A DNA stretch of 29,703 nucleotides. Source: an uncultured Oscillospiraceae bacterium. GTDB lineage: Bacteria; Bacillota; Clostridia; Oscillospirales; Oscillospiraceae. A program made the position numbers and the translations under genes. Where the stretch lies: contig CAKUDE010000030.1 in NCBI GenBank assembly GCA_934645175.1, positions 1 through 29,703 of the forward strand, read 5' to 3'. Below the pieces are notes generated by a model. The model did no database searches and was not told the origin of the DNA. It worked only from the letters and a program-made list of their open reading frames with translations. Positions 1 through 8,231 of the stretch are shown here, piece by piece (the stretch's first letter is position 1; each line of letters opens with the position of its first letter).

Positions 1-90
1 GACGGAACGCTCCGTCCGGATGCTCTGGCAACCCGTGCCGAAGCTGCCGTCATCATGATCCGTTTCCTGGATAACGCGACGGAAAACTAA
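1..90 (+). CDS. C-terminal end of an SLH-domain surface protein (5' truncated by window edge)
   Basis: The reading frame is open from base 1 and stops at TAA 88-90, giving 29 residues. They read DGTLRPDALATRAEAAVIMI followed by RFLDNATEN. The block G-x-L-x-P-x-x-x-A-T-R-A-E-A-A-x-x-x-x-R-F is the conserved second half of an S-layer homology (SLH) domain, which in this family binds pyruvylated secondary cell-wall polymer and anchors a protein to the cell surface. An SLH repeat right at the C terminus is the usual architecture of clostridial S-layer or surface enzymes. Nothing can be said about the rest of the protein. A strong hairpin follows immediately, so this is the last gene of its transcript. 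Confidence 0.8.
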   Translation, partial: DGTLRPDALATRAEAAVIMIRFLDNATEN

Positions 91-103
91 ACAATCTACC
101 TGT

Positions 104-137
104 AAAAAGCAGCATAGCTCCGGCTATGCTGCTTTTT
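104..137 (+). terminator. Rho-independent terminator after the SLH gene
   Basis: A perfect 15-bp stem (104-118 with 123-137) closes a TCCG loop. The 3' arm ends in five T and the 5' arm begins with five A, so it could work in both directions. It lies 13 bases after the SLH-protein stop codon. Confidence 0.9.
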
Positions 138-202
138 ACGTTTCCGAGGTTACATGATGCGTGCAAAGCGGGCCGAGTGTTGTGCTTTTTGGAGATTCAC
201 GC

Positions 203-231
203 TTGACATTATCCAAAAAAACGAATACAAT
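203..231 (+). promoter_or_regulatory. Sigma-A promoter for the membrane acyltransferase-like gene
   Basis: TTGACA (203-208), a 17-base spacer, then TACAAT (226-231). The -35 box is perfect and the -10 box has one mismatch. Transcription should begin near 238, which excludes the upstream in-frame start at 161 and supports the ATG at 263. Confidence 0.85.
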
Positions 232-262
232 TAGTTCAGAAAAACGGAAAGGAGACGACGCA

Positions 263-1735
263 ATGAAATTTACACAGCCTCGTTTCTTCGTCAGCCGAAA
301 AAATGCCTTTACATGGCTTTCGGCTTTGCTGGCACTTGCCTCGATCGTGATGAATGTCCTTGCGCTGTGCTTCGGCGAACGGCTGAGCACGGTAGATATT
401 TGGTTCCAGAAGGTCATCCCGGTAGCGGCCGCACTGGTTTTCATGCTTCAGATCCTTCTGATTGGCAACCGCAGCCTTTATCGCACGACAACGCCGGTGT
501 TCTGGGCCTGCGTCTATTTCGGCCAGGTCGCGCTCAGCGCCTATTTGCACCCGGAGACGGGCTATCAGCTTTTTGCCGGCAATACACTTTTCAGCTATCT
601 GCGCTATGTAATCGTCTGCTGGATCCTGTATTTCGTAGTCTACATGATCTATCGCCTGTTCCTGACGGGCAAGTTCCGTCATCCGATCCTGCTGGTCGCA
701 ACCTTCGCCATTCCGTTGACCGTAATACTCGTTGACCTTGTCAATTATCTCAATTCGGAGGGTATGCAGCTCTGGTATCTGTTTGATAAGCTGGCAAATA
801 CGACGCTGGTTGCGGCGGTCTTTGTGCTGACGCTGGCCATTCGGCCCTTCAGCGACGGCAGGTATCATAAGACGTGGGGCGACCGTCCCGACGGCCGCCG
901 GCTGCGTACCGTGTCCGGTATGTCGGTCGTAGCTAATTACATTATGCCGAACCGCAACGGCGCGTCGAACTGTGTGCGCGATACGGTGGAAATTACCAAC
1001 ATTGAGCGCTATATTCATCGCAAGCGTGCTGAGGGCATGACGAATTTTGGTATCACACACATATTCCTTGCCGCTTATGTGCGTTGTATTGCCAAATATC
1101 CCGGCTGCAATCGCTTCCTTTCCGGTCAGCGTGTCTACCAGCGGGATGAAGATATTCAGTTCACCATGGCGATTAAGAAGGAAATGAGTACCGACGCCCC
1201 TGATACGATGATCAAGCTGCATCTGACGCAGACCGATACGAGCCGCGAGGTTTATGAGAAATTTGACAAGATCTGTGAGGAGGTCAAAAATACGCCGCTC
1301 GACAGCAGCTTTGACAATGTTGCCGGTATGTTGGCATCCATTCCGGGTCTGCTTTTGAAGTTTGTCGTGTGGCTCCTCAAGGTGATGGACTATTTCGGCC
1401 TGTTGCCCAGGTTCCTGCTGGAGGTCAGTCCTTTTCATGCATCCGTGATCTTCACCTCCATGGGTTCGTTGGGCATCCCGCCCATTTTGCACCATTTGTA
1501 TGATTTTGGTAATCTGCCTGTCTTCGTGGCTTTTGGCCGTAAGTACCGCCGTATGGAGCTGAATGCCGACGGCGAGCCCGTGACCCGGCGTTATGTCGAT
1601 TTTGTGCTGAACTGCGACGAGCGTACCGTTGACGGCTTTTACTATGCCACGGTCATGAAATACTTCCATAAGCTCCTGCGTAATCCCGAGGTGCTCGATC
1701 AGCCGCCCGAACAGATCGTTTGGGATATTGAATAA
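263..1735 (+). CDS. Polytopic membrane protein fused to an E2/CAT-fold acyltransferase-like domain (catalytic His replaced)
   Basis: 490 aa. The start at 263 is chosen because AAAGGAG lies at 247-253 and the promoter lies just upstream; an in-frame start at 161 would precede the promoter. Residues about 15-210 hold around six hydrophobic segments. Residues about 220-490 resemble the catalytic domain of 2-oxoacid dehydrogenase E2 and chloramphenicol acetyltransferase (DGRxLRT, then a long CAT-like core). In active E2 proteins the C-terminal motif is DHRxxDG, with His as the base. Here it is D452-E453-R-T-V-D457-G458, so His is Glu while Asp and Gly are kept. There is no lipoyl domain and no other pyruvate dehydrogenase gene nearby, so it is unlikely to be a true E2. 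It may be a membrane-tethered acyltransferase using different chemistry, or a binding or structural derivative. Substrate unknown. Flanking promoter and terminator indicate a single-gene transcript. Confidence 0.75.
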   Translation: MKFTQPRFFVSRKNAFTWLSALLALASIVMNVLALCFGERLSTVDIWFQKVIPVAAALVFMLQILLIGNRSLYRTTTPVFWACVYFGQVALSAYLHPETGYQLFAGNTLFSYLRYVIVCWILYFVVYMIYRLFLTGKFRHPILLVATFAIPLTVILVDLVNYLNSEGMQLWYLFDKLANTTLVAAVFVLTLAIRPFSDGRYHKTWGDRPDGRRLRTVSGMSVVANYIMPNRNGASNCVRDTVEITNIERYIHRKRAEGMTNFGITHIFLAAYVRCIAKYPGCNRFLSGQRVYQRDEDIQFTMAIKKEMSTDAPDTMIKLHLTQTDTSREVYEKFDKICEEVKNTPLDSSFDNVAGMLASIPGLLLKFVVWLLKVMDYFGLLPRFLLEVSPFHASVIFTSMGSLGIPPILHHLYDFGNLPVFVAFGRKYRRMELNADGEPVTRRYVDFVLNCDERTVDGFYYATVMKYFHKLLRNPEVLDQPPEQIVWDIE

Positions 1736-1741
1736 GCAGCA

Positions 1742-1772
1742 AATCCTCCGGCATCAGCCGGAGGATTTTTTT
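1742..1772 (+). terminator. Rho-independent terminator of the membrane acyltransferase-like gene
   Basis: An 11-bp stem (1742-1752 with 1757-1767) and an ATCA loop are followed by a T run ending at 1772. It begins seven bases after the stop codon. Confidence 0.9.
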
Positions 1773-1795
1773 CATACGGCAACCCCGGGGGGGGC

Positions 1796-1824
1796 TTGCG
1801 CGCTGCGGCGGGCTTCGGTATAAT
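1796..1824 (+). promoter_or_regulatory. Promoter of the ABC transporter-FmdE operon
   Basis: TTGCGC (1796-1801), a 17-base spacer, then a perfect TATAAT (1819-1824), 32 bases before the first ATG. A TTGACA at 1829-1834 also occurs, but no -10 box fits downstream of it before the gene. No operator or riboswitch is apparent in the short leader. Confidence 0.7.
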
Positions 1825-1856
1825 CCTCTTGACAATCGGAAAGGAGAGAAGACCCG

Positions 1857-2765
1857 ATGAAGCAGATCCTGTCATATGACAGCGGGACGATAGCGGCGAA
1901 CCTGAGCCGCTCACGCCGGATTCTTGTGCAGGGGCTTTCCTTTTCCGTTTGCGCGGGCGAAAGTCTGGCGCTGATCGGGGAGACCGGTTCCGGAAAAACT
2001 ATGGCCGCGCAATCGATTCTTAACACGTTACCGCCAAACGTGTCGCGGCACGGCGGGCACATCGTATTTTGCGGACAGCCTCTGCGCAGCGGGCGGCAAA
2101 TACGTCGTCTTCTCGGAGTGCAGATTGTATATATCCCGCAGAACGGCTCGGAGTTCCTCAATCCCTCGCGCCGCATCTGCGACCAGATGGCGGATGGCCT
2201 GAAAAAGCTCGGCGTTCCTTATGGGGAGCGACGCGCAGCGGCACTGGAGGGACTCCGACTGGCCGGCTTTGAGGAGCCGGAGGCGGTTCTGCGTGCTTAT
2301 CCCTTTCAGCTTTCCGGCGGAATGGCGCAGCGCGTGACCATAGCGCTGGCGGCGTGCGCCGATGCAAAGCTTATCATTGCCGACGAGCCGACAAACGGAC
2401 TGGATGAACGTGCATGCCGCTCGTTTTTCGGACTTCTGGATCGGCTGTTCCCGGAGGCGGCGCGGATTTTTATTACGCACGATGTGGACGTCGCTGCGCT
2501 GTGCAGCCGCACGATCGTCCTCTGCGGCGGACGTCCGGTGGAGAGCGGCGCCTCCTCTGAGGTGCTCACTGCGCCGAGGCATCCCTATACCCGTGCGCTT
2601 TGCCGCGCACTTGTGCGCAACGGGATGCAGGAAACGCCGGTTTTACGCTCCGGCAGCAGCCCCTGCGCCTTTTTCCGGCGCTGTGGCGCAGCCTGCAAGG
2701 CGTGTCTGCAAGTGCCGCAGAAGCGGGAGGAGAACGGCCGGGAATGGTGGTGCAGCGCCTCGTGA
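1857..2765 (+). CDS. ABC transporter ATP-binding protein, dipeptide/nickel class (DppD/NikD-like)
   Basis: 302 aa; ATG at 1857 with AAGGAGAG upstream. Cytoplasmic ATPase that drives import through the two permeases encoded downstream. Walker A GETGSGKT at 41-48, signature LSGGMAQ at 152-158, Walker B LIIADE at 172-177, and switch His 208. The C-terminal tail has four Cys (270, 276, 280, 283) in the position of the Cys cluster found after the ATPase core in OppD/DppD proteins, where it can hold an iron-sulfur centre; cluster binding here is inference. First gene of a seven-gene operon; its end overlaps the next ATPase by 22 bases. The class cannot by itself separate peptide from nickel substrates. 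Confidence 0.9.
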   Translation: MKQILSYDSGTIAANLSRSRRILVQGLSFSVCAGESLALIGETGSGKTMAAQSILNTLPPNVSRHGGHIVFCGQPLRSGRQIRRLLGVQIVYIPQNGSEFLNPSRRICDQMADGLKKLGVPYGERRAAALEGLRLAGFEEPEAVLRAYPFQLSGGMAQRVTIALAACADAKLIIADEPTNGLDERACRSFFGLLDRLFPEAARIFITHDVDVAALCSRTIVLCGGRPVESGASSEVLTAPRHPYTRALCRALVRNGMQETPVLRSGSSPCAFFRRCGAACKACLQVPQKREENGREWWCSAS

Positions 2766-3415
2766 TCGAGATCAGAAACCTTTGTAAGAATTTTTCCGGG
2801 CACGAGATTCTGCGGGATTTTTCGCTCCTGCTTCCGGATGCCAGCATTACCGGCCTGTTCGGACCAAGCGGTATCGGAAAATCCACGCTGGCGAAGCTGC
2901 TGTGCGGTGTGCTGCGGCCGGATGCGGGAGAGATCCTGCTCGACGGCAAGGTGCTGGTTTCTTCGGTGCAGCCCTATGACCGGAAGCGCGGTCTGGCGAT
3001 TCAGATGGTCTATCAGCAGCCCTATGCGACGCTTGATCCCTCACAGAGGCTGGAACGCGGTTTTTGCGAGCTGATCCGTTACCATCGACTTGCCGCCACG
3101 CGGGTCGAGACGGATGCGCTGATTGACGCTACACTCGCACAGCTCAATCTGGAGCGTAGCCTTTTACAGCACCTGCCGCGGCAGATTTCCGGCGGCGAGG
3201 CACAGCGTGTGGCTATTGCGCGGAGCCTTCTGCTGCGTCCGAAGCTGTTGATCCTGGATGAAGCGACGTCCATGCTGGACGTTTCCACGCAGGCCAATGT
3301 ACTTGGCGCGGTGCGCCGGGCGATGCAGGCCATCGGCGGTTCAATTCTGTTTATCAGCCACGACCGGGCGCTGACCGACTTTTTTTGCGACCGTGTAGTC
3401 GTATTTGAACATTAA
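2744..3415 (+). CDS. ABC transporter ATP-binding protein, dipeptide/nickel class (DppF/NikE-like, short)
   Basis: 223 aa from ATG 2744, chosen because GGAGGAGA (2726-2733) sits 10 bases upstream; GTG 2762, overlapping the previous stop, is an alternative. The longer in-frame extension back to 2600 lies inside the previous gene and shows no homology-like sequence. Walker A GPSGIGKST at 40-48, signature ISGGEAQ at 148-154, Walker B LLILDE at 168-173, switch His 206. It pairs with the upstream ATPase to form the usual heterodimer. It ends soon after the H-loop and lacks the C-terminal extension that makes DppF-type proteins about 320 aa, so it is nearer the compact NikE-like size. Confidence 0.9.
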   Translation: MVVQRLVIEIRNLCKNFSGHEILRDFSLLLPDASITGLFGPSGIGKSTLAKLLCGVLRPDAGEILLDGKVLVSSVQPYDRKRGLAIQMVYQQPYATLDPSQRLERGFCELIRYHRLAATRVETDALIDATLAQLNLERSLLQHLPRQISGGEAQRVAIARSLLLRPKLLILDEATSMLDVSTQANVLGAVRRAMQAIGGSILFISHDRALTDFFCDRVVVFEH

Positions 3416-3434
3416 ATGATAAGGGGTAATTGAC

Positions 3435-5105
3435 ATGAAACGACTTTTTGCCTTGATTCTGACCCTTGTGATGCTGCTTGGCTTGGCAGCCTGTCATCGC
3501 GAGGATGCTTCACCGACGGAATCGACCGTACATACGGCGCAGCCATCGACCGATACTTCCGACGGTACGAATATCAAGACCTTCACCGTCGGAACGACCG
3601 CGCAGATCGAAAAGGCCGTGCGCGGTGAGTATGCTTTCGATATGCTGGCAAGCGGTGTTTCCGAGCTGCCACTGATCCGGCAGGATACGGAGGGCAATTT
3701 TCACCCGCTGTTGGCAAGCTTTGCAACCGAGGACTCCCAAACATGGACATTTACCGTTACCGAGGGACTGAAATGGTCGGACGGCGCCCCCGTGACCGCT
3801 GAGGATATTCTCTACACCCTGCAATATGAGGATCGGACGGAGGGCGCTGCGAACTTCGTCTCTCAGACCGATGAGGACGGCAAGACGACCGAGGCTCGCT
3901 TCTCCGGCTATTCGCTTTCCGAGGATAAAATGCAGCTTTCGTTGGTGCTTACTACGCCAAATGTGCGTTTCCTGAGCACGGTTACGACGCTGCGTATCCT
4001 GCCGATGCATCTCTACTTCGGAAAAACGGACGTAACGGAGGCGGAGGCGCGCGTAACCTGCGGCCCGTATGTGCTGGAGTCCTTCAACCGCGATGCCGGG
4101 ACGTTGACCTTCCGCGTCAATGCACTCTACCCGCAGAAGCCGAACGTGGAAACGATCGTCTATCGGATATTCGGAAACGAGGATACGATGTATCTGGCGC
4201 TTCAGCATGGCGATATTGACATGGTCTGGAACTACTCCTCCGGCGTCGCCGCGACATATCAGGAGCTTCTTGCCGCCTTGGATACGGTGAAGCTGATGGC
4301 GGTTTCGGCGACGAACGCGCCCGCAGTGCTTGCGTTCAACAACGCCAAAGGCCTGTTTGCGGACGAGAATCTCCGCCTTGCCGTCAGTTATGCGCTGGAC
4401 TATACCGCTTTCGGAACCTATTTCGGAAGCGCGAATGCCGATCTTCCCAACCGCGGCTTTGTGCCGGGGACAACCGTAGGCTACAAGCCGACCGACAAGC
4501 TGGAATACAACGAAGCGACAGCGCAGGATTATATGCGTGCGGCGGGTTATACGAAGAATAATGCAGGCTTCTACGAGAAGGACGGCAAAGAATGCGCATT
4601 CGCTCTGACCGTAAACGCATCCAAGACGACCCATGTGGCGTTGGCGGAGCTGGTCAAAACACAGCTCGAACGTTTTGGCATCCGCGTCGAGCTGGATGCC
4701 GTGGATAAGGACAGCTATAATGCCAAGACAAGTAATAAATTCTCTCAGAACAACATCACGATGGAGGCCGCCATTTATGGCTTCACCGCTGCAGGAATGG
4801 GCATGGGTAGCGGCCTCGGCAGTATTTATGTAGACGGAAGTCACAGCGTGCAGGGCGGATGTCAGGTGTTCGACGACGAATTTACCGCGATTCTCGACCG
4901 GATGCGCGAGGCCACAACGCCGGATGCGTATTCCGCCGCTGCAGGCCGTCTTCAGGATTACTACGCAGCGCACTGTCCGCTGATTGCGCTGTACTGGGAT
5001 AATCTCATTTTGGCGCACTCTTCGAATTATGAGAATCTGACCGCAGACGCGACCTTTGGCCTGAACTGCGCCGCTAACTGGTTCTCGATCACCGCAAAGA
5101 ACTGA
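3435..5105 (+). CDS. Extracellular substrate-binding lipoprotein (SBP_bac_5 family)
   Basis: 556 aa, the normal size for the DppA/OppA/NikA family. The N terminus is a lipoprotein signal: basic MKR, a hydrophobic stretch, then LAAC with the acylated Cys at residue 20. A low-complexity Ser/Thr/Asp linker follows. The family pattern is visible in EGLKWSDGAPVTAEDILYTL and in the RLAVSYALD region. It captures the substrate outside the membrane and delivers it to the permeases encoded next. Preceded by AAGGGG. Binding specificity cannot be read directly; the FmdE gene in the same operon argues for a metal or metal chelate rather than a peptide, but this is inference. Confidence 0.9.
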   Translation: MKRLFALILTLVMLLGLAACHREDASPTESTVHTAQPSTDTSDGTNIKTFTVGTTAQIEKAVRGEYAFDMLASGVSELPLIRQDTEGNFHPLLASFATEDSQTWTFTVTEGLKWSDGAPVTAEDILYTLQYEDRTEGAANFVSQTDEDGKTTEARFSGYSLSEDKMQLSLVLTTPNVRFLSTVTTLRILPMHLYFGKTDVTEAEARVTCGPYVLESFNRDAGTLTFRVNALYPQKPNVETIVYRIFGNEDTMYLALQHGDIDMVWNYSSGVAATYQELLAALDTVKLMAVSATNAPAVLAFNNAKGLFADENLRLAVSYALDYTAFGTYFGSANADLPNRGFVPGTTVGYKPTDKLEYNEATAQDYMRAAGYTKNNAGFYEKDGKECAFALTVNASKTTHVALAELVKTQLERFGIRVELDAVDKDSYNAKTSNKFSQNNITMEAAIYGFTAAGMGMGSGLGSIYVDGSHSVQGGCQVFDDEFTAILDRMREATTPDAYSAAAGRLQDYYAAHCPLIALYWDNLILAHSSNYENLTADATFGLNCAANWFSITAKN

Positions 5106-5134
5106 CAAAGCTCCGGACGAAGGGAGGCACAGTC

Positions 5135-6112
5135 GTGCGAAAATATCTGACCTCAATGCTTACGGCACTTCTGTGCTTTCTTCTGATCGTTGTGCTGAAT
5201 TTTCTTTTGCCGCGTATGCTGCCGGGAGATCCGATTGCCTACCTGACCGGAATGGATGAGGAGGCAATCACGCCTGCGCAGTATGCGGACTACACGGAGA
5301 AGCTGCACCTGAACGACAGCCTTCCGAAGCAGTTCCTTTGGTATCTGCGTTCGCTGACCGACGGAACGCTTGGCTATTCCTACCAGAAGGAGGCCAACGT
5401 CGCCTCTCTGATCGGCACGCGCCTCGGCGCGACACTTCAAATTGCTTTGCCCGGCGTGCTGCTCAGCACGCTTTTCGGGCTGTTATGGGGATTGCGCTGC
5501 GGCTTCCGTAAGGGCGATATTGCCGACCGCATTGCAACGCCGGCACTGGTCGTACTCAACAGCGTGCCGACCTTCCTGATTGCTCTGGTTCTGATTGCTT
5601 TGTTCTGCTTTCAAAACCGTTGGTTCCCCTATACCGGCCTCAGCGCGCCGGATGTGCAGCCCGGAACCGCGGCATGGTTTGCCGATCGTCTGCACCACCT
5701 TGTACTGCCCGTTTTGACACTGACCTTGGCGATGACGCCCTCGCGCTTTCTGCTGGTGCGCAATACCGCTGCGAAGATCAGCGGCGAAAAATATATCTTA
5801 TATGCCAAAGAGCGCGGCCTTCCCCCTGCAAAGATTCGTGGAGTCTATCTTCTGCGCAATATGGCTCAGCCGTTTCTGACCATGACGGGCATGAGCGTCG
5901 GCGCGTGCTTCGGCGGCTCGCTGGTGGTGGAGAATCTGTTCTCTGTGCCGGGCATGGGCAGCCTGCTGACCGGTGCGGTCTACACGCTGGATTACCCGTT
6001 GATGCAGGGCATCCTGTTTGTCACAACGTCCGTGATGCTGGCCGCCATTCTTTTGAGCGACGCGCTGTGTATTCTGATTGACCCGCGCGTGCGATGGGGG
6101 GAACGGATATGA
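5135..6112 (+). CDS. ABC transporter permease, DppB/NikB-like
   Basis: 325 aa, starting at GTG 5135 with AAGGGAGG about eight bases upstream. It has the typical order for this subunit: one N-terminal membrane helix (LTALLCFLLIVVLNFLLPRM), a periplasm-facing domain to about residue 95, then five more helices. The cytoplasmic ATPase-coupling (EAA) loop is visible as EKYILYAKERGLPPAKI. It forms the translocation channel with the next gene product. The final ATGA is shared with the following start codon, indicating coupled translation. Confidence 0.9.
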   Translation: MRKYLTSMLTALLCFLLIVVLNFLLPRMLPGDPIAYLTGMDEEAITPAQYADYTEKLHLNDSLPKQFLWYLRSLTDGTLGYSYQKEANVASLIGTRLGATLQIALPGVLLSTLFGLLWGLRCGFRKGDIADRIATPALVVLNSVPTFLIALVLIALFCFQNRWFPYTGLSAPDVQPGTAAWFADRLHHLVLPVLTLTLAMTPSRFLLVRNTAAKISGEKYILYAKERGLPPAKIRGVYLLRNMAQPFLTMTGMSVGACFGGSLVVENLFSVPGMGSLLTGAVYTLDYPLMQGILFVTTSVMLAAILLSDALCILIDPRVRWGERI

Positions 6113-6921
6113 GAAGGGGAGGAGTCGCCGTTTTGGCGGCGGGGTTGCTGCTCCTGACGGTTTTCCTGCTGGCAGCGGCAGTACCGCAGCTCTTTACGGG
6201 CTACGAGCCGAAGCAGATGTTCCGTGCGTGGCTGCCGGCTTCCGGAGAACACTGGCTCGGAACGAATGCACTGGGCTATGACATCTTCACGGAGCTGGTT
6301 TACGGAACACGGCAGACGCTGCTCGTCGGTGTGACAAGCAGTCTGCTCGCGCTGCTGCTCGGTACGGCGCTGGGCGTGTTGTCTGCGCAGCGCGGCGTCC
6401 TCGCGGCACTGTGCAAGGGTGCAGCCGATCTGTTTACGCTGCTGCCGCGTCTGATTGCATTGATTGTGTTGGCGGCCTTTCTCGGCAGCTCCACGCGGAA
6501 TCTGATTCTGCTGATCGCGGCGTTTGGATGGGCGGGCATTGCGCGCAGCGTGCGCGTCAAGGTGCAGCATTTGAACGCGCAGCCCTTTATTGAAAACTGT
6601 GTGATTCAAGGCTATTCTCGCGGGCATATTGCCTTGCATCATCTTCTGCCGAATTTGCAGGATGTGCTGCTTTCGCGTTTTTTGCTGGGGGTCAACAGCT
6701 GTATCATGATGGAGTCCACACTGAGTTTTCTCGGCTTCGGCGACCTCTACCGCCCCACATGGGGGACGATGATCAGCTTTGCCTACCAGCGCGGCGCATT
6801 CCTGCGCGGGGCGTATGCCTATCTGCTTACGCCCGGCGTCTGTATTATGCTTCTGTCTTTGAGCTTTTACCTGATCAGTCGTTTTTTTGAAAGCAAGCAG
6901 GAAACCATTTCCGAGCGCTAG
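6109..6921 (+). CDS. ABC transporter permease, DppC/NikC-like
   Basis: 270 aa. ATG 6109 overlaps the upstream TGA (6110-6112) and has a GGGGGGAACGG purine tract before it; the in-frame ATG at 6094 would place the ribosome binding site inside the coding sequence. The start follows the family: an N-terminal helix, then the LGTNALGYDIFTELVYG motif typical of DppC/NikC, then five membrane segments. The EAA-like coupling loop lies around QPFIENCVIQGYSRGHIAL. Second half of the permease pair. Confidence 0.9.
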   Translation: MRRGGVAVLAAGLLLLTVFLLAAAVPQLFTGYEPKQMFRAWLPASGEHWLGTNALGYDIFTELVYGTRQTLLVGVTSSLLALLLGTALGVLSAQRGVLAALCKGAADLFTLLPRLIALIVLAAFLGSSTRNLILLIAAFGWAGIARSVRVKVQHLNAQPFIENCVIQGYSRGHIALHHLLPNLQDVLLSRFLLGVNSCIMMESTLSFLGFGDLYRPTWGTMISFAYQRGAFLRGAYAYLLTPGVCIMLLSLSFYLISRFFESKQETISER

Positions 6922-6931
6922 GAGGAGTGTT

Positions 6932-7462
6932 ATGAAACAGGAATATCTGGAACGTTGGGAGAAGTGCGTTGCCTTTCACGGGCACGCCTGCGGCGGTCTG
7001 GCCATCGGCTTTCAGGCCAGCCTGTATGCGCAGGAGCTTCTGGACTTTGGTCGTGCCGCGGACGAGGAGCTGGTCTGTGTCAGCGAGAATGACGCCTGCG
7101 GCGTGGATGCCATTCAGGCGCTGCTTGGCTGCACGGTCGGCAAGGGAAATCTGATCTTTAAAATGCACGGAAAGCAGGCGTTTTCCTTCTATGAGCGCAA
7201 AAGCGGCCGCAGCGTGCGGCTGGTACTGCGCGACACGCCGGGTATGACCCGGCAGGAACGCCACGACTGGCTGACGGACGGAGACTATCATGAGCTGTTC
7301 GATGTCAAGCCGGCGTCGCAGGATGTCCCGGAGCACGCGCGTATTTTCAAAAGCTATCTCTGCGCCGTCTGCGGCGAACGTGTCGCGGAGAGCCATGTAC
7401 GGCTGCAAAACGGCGAAACGGTCTGTCCGGCGTGCTTCAGCGACTACACGCGCGGCCTATGA
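6932..7462 (+). CDS. FmdE-family metal-binding protein with C-terminal zinc ribbon
   Basis: 176 aa; ATG 6932 is preceded by a perfect AGGAGGAG. The FmdE core shows FHGHACGG (His16, His18, Cys20) and the conserved block SENDACGVDAIQ followed by GCTVGKGNL. A C-terminal zinc ribbon has CxxC pairs at 144/147 and 165/168. FmdE proteins are named for the molybdenum formylmethanofuran dehydrogenase operon and are often found with metal enzymes and transporters; their biochemical role is not settled. Here the gene sits inside a dipeptide/nickel-class ABC operon, suggesting a cytoplasmic partner that receives or senses the imported metal. No formylmethanofuran dehydrogenase genes are present. Its last bases (ATGA) overlap the next start. 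Confidence 0.85.
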   Translation: MKQEYLERWEKCVAFHGHACGGLAIGFQASLYAQELLDFGRAADEELVCVSENDACGVDAIQALLGCTVGKGNLIFKMHGKQAFSFYERKSGRSVRLVLRDTPGMTRQERHDWLTDGDYHELFDVKPASQDVPEHARIFKSYLCAVCGERVAESHVRLQNGETVCPACFSDYTRGL

Positions 7463-8211
7463 TGCGCCCATTTGACGATCCGCACGCCTCGGCGGAGAGC
7501 CAGCTTCACGGACTGCCGGACGGCTTCCCGGCGGTAGACCGGGCCGTGTGGACGGACTACGACCCCTCTATTGCCGCGGGGAAGGCGCTCTCGCGACAGC
7601 TTCGCTACCGCGAGGCGATTGAGGCCTACTCGGCGGCGCTGCGTTTTCGCCCAGGCGATTCGCAGGCGCTGCGCCTGCGCGCGGGACGTTATCTGACGAC
7701 GCTGCAATGCGAACTTGCTCTGACGGATTTTGCCGCCTGCCTTGCGCTCGGCGCGGACGCGCTCGATGTCGGCTACCGCAGGGCGCTGGCGCTGTATTAC
7801 CTTGGCCGCGACCGTGAGGCAATGGAGCTGTGGGAAGCTGTGCTCCCGCTTTGCGATGATGAGATGGGCGTTGCCGTGATCTACTGGCATACGCTCGCTG
7901 CGCACAGGTGCGATGCAGCGGCGACGCTTTTGGGGCAGTGGCATGAAAGCATGGCCGTCGGTCATCACACGGGCTACGACCGTGCAATGCGCGTTTTTGC
8001 GGGGAGGCTTGATGCGGCGGCACTGCTGAGCACGATTCGCTCCGAGCCGGGGGATATGGAATTTGCCATCGGCGCATATGCGCTGTCTCTCTGCCCGGGG
8101 ATGGATCGGACGGCGCTATTGCGCGAGCTGCTGCTGCGCGACGGCTTTTGGCCCTGCTTTTCGTATCTCGCCGCGTGGTGCGACGCAGAAAAAAACGGAC
8201 TGTCTCTCTGA
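7459..8211 (+). CDS. TPR-like repeat protein, function unknown
   Basis: 250 aa, starting at ATG 7459 within an ATGA overlap with the FmdE gene; a second Met follows directly at 7462. No clear ribosome binding site is visible, so expression probably depends on translational coupling. Residues about 45-150 look like helical tetratricopeptide repeats (REAIEAYSAALRFRPGDSQA, a following ALTDFAACLALGAD unit, and ALYYLGRDREAMELWEAVL). There is no signal peptide or membrane helix. TPR proteins are usually protein-interaction scaffolds; a link to the FmdE protein or the ABC ATPases is suggested only by operon position. Last gene of the operon. Confidence 0.7.
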   Translation: MMRPFDDPHASAESQLHGLPDGFPAVDRAVWTDYDPSIAAGKALSRQLRYREAIEAYSAALRFRPGDSQALRLRAGRYLTTLQCELALTDFAACLALGADALDVGYRRALALYYLGRDREAMELWEAVLPLCDDEMGVAVIYWHTLAAHRCDAAATLLGQWHESMAVGHHTGYDRAMRVFAGRLDAAALLSTIRSEPGDMEFAIGAYALSLCPGMDRTALLRELLLRDGFWPCFSYLAAWCDAEKNGLSL

Positions 8212-8230
8212 GCGGAGACGGTCCGTTTTT
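8191..8230. terminator. Shared bidirectional terminator between convergent operons
   Basis: AAAAACGGAC-T-GTCTC pairs with GAGAC-G-GTCCGTTTTT, with a short loop between. The A run on one side and the T run on the other give a U-tract in both directions. It overlaps the last codons of the TPR gene (stop at 8211) and ends just before the stop codon of the opposing giant pilin gene (8232). Confidence 0.85.
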
Positions 8231-8231
8231 G

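Noticed and set aside
161..262. N-terminal extension of the membrane acyltransferase-like gene to the start at 161
   Set aside because: The promoter at 203-231 lies inside this extension and a good ribosome binding site precedes the ATG at 263.
236..1669. 477-codon - strand open frame opposite the membrane acyltransferase-like gene
   Set aside because: The + strand gene has a promoter, ribosome binding site, membrane helices and terminator; the antisense translation is His/Arg/Gln-rich without domains.
2600..2743. N-terminal extension of the second ABC ATPase
   Set aside because: It lies within the Cys-rich tail of the first ATPase, lacks family similarity, and a good ribosome binding site precedes ATG 2744.
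3510..5156. 548-codon - strand open frame opposite the substrate-binding lipoprotein gene
   Set aside because: The + strand gene has a lipobox and family motifs. The antisense product has none and no ribosome binding site, and would break a tightly packed operon.
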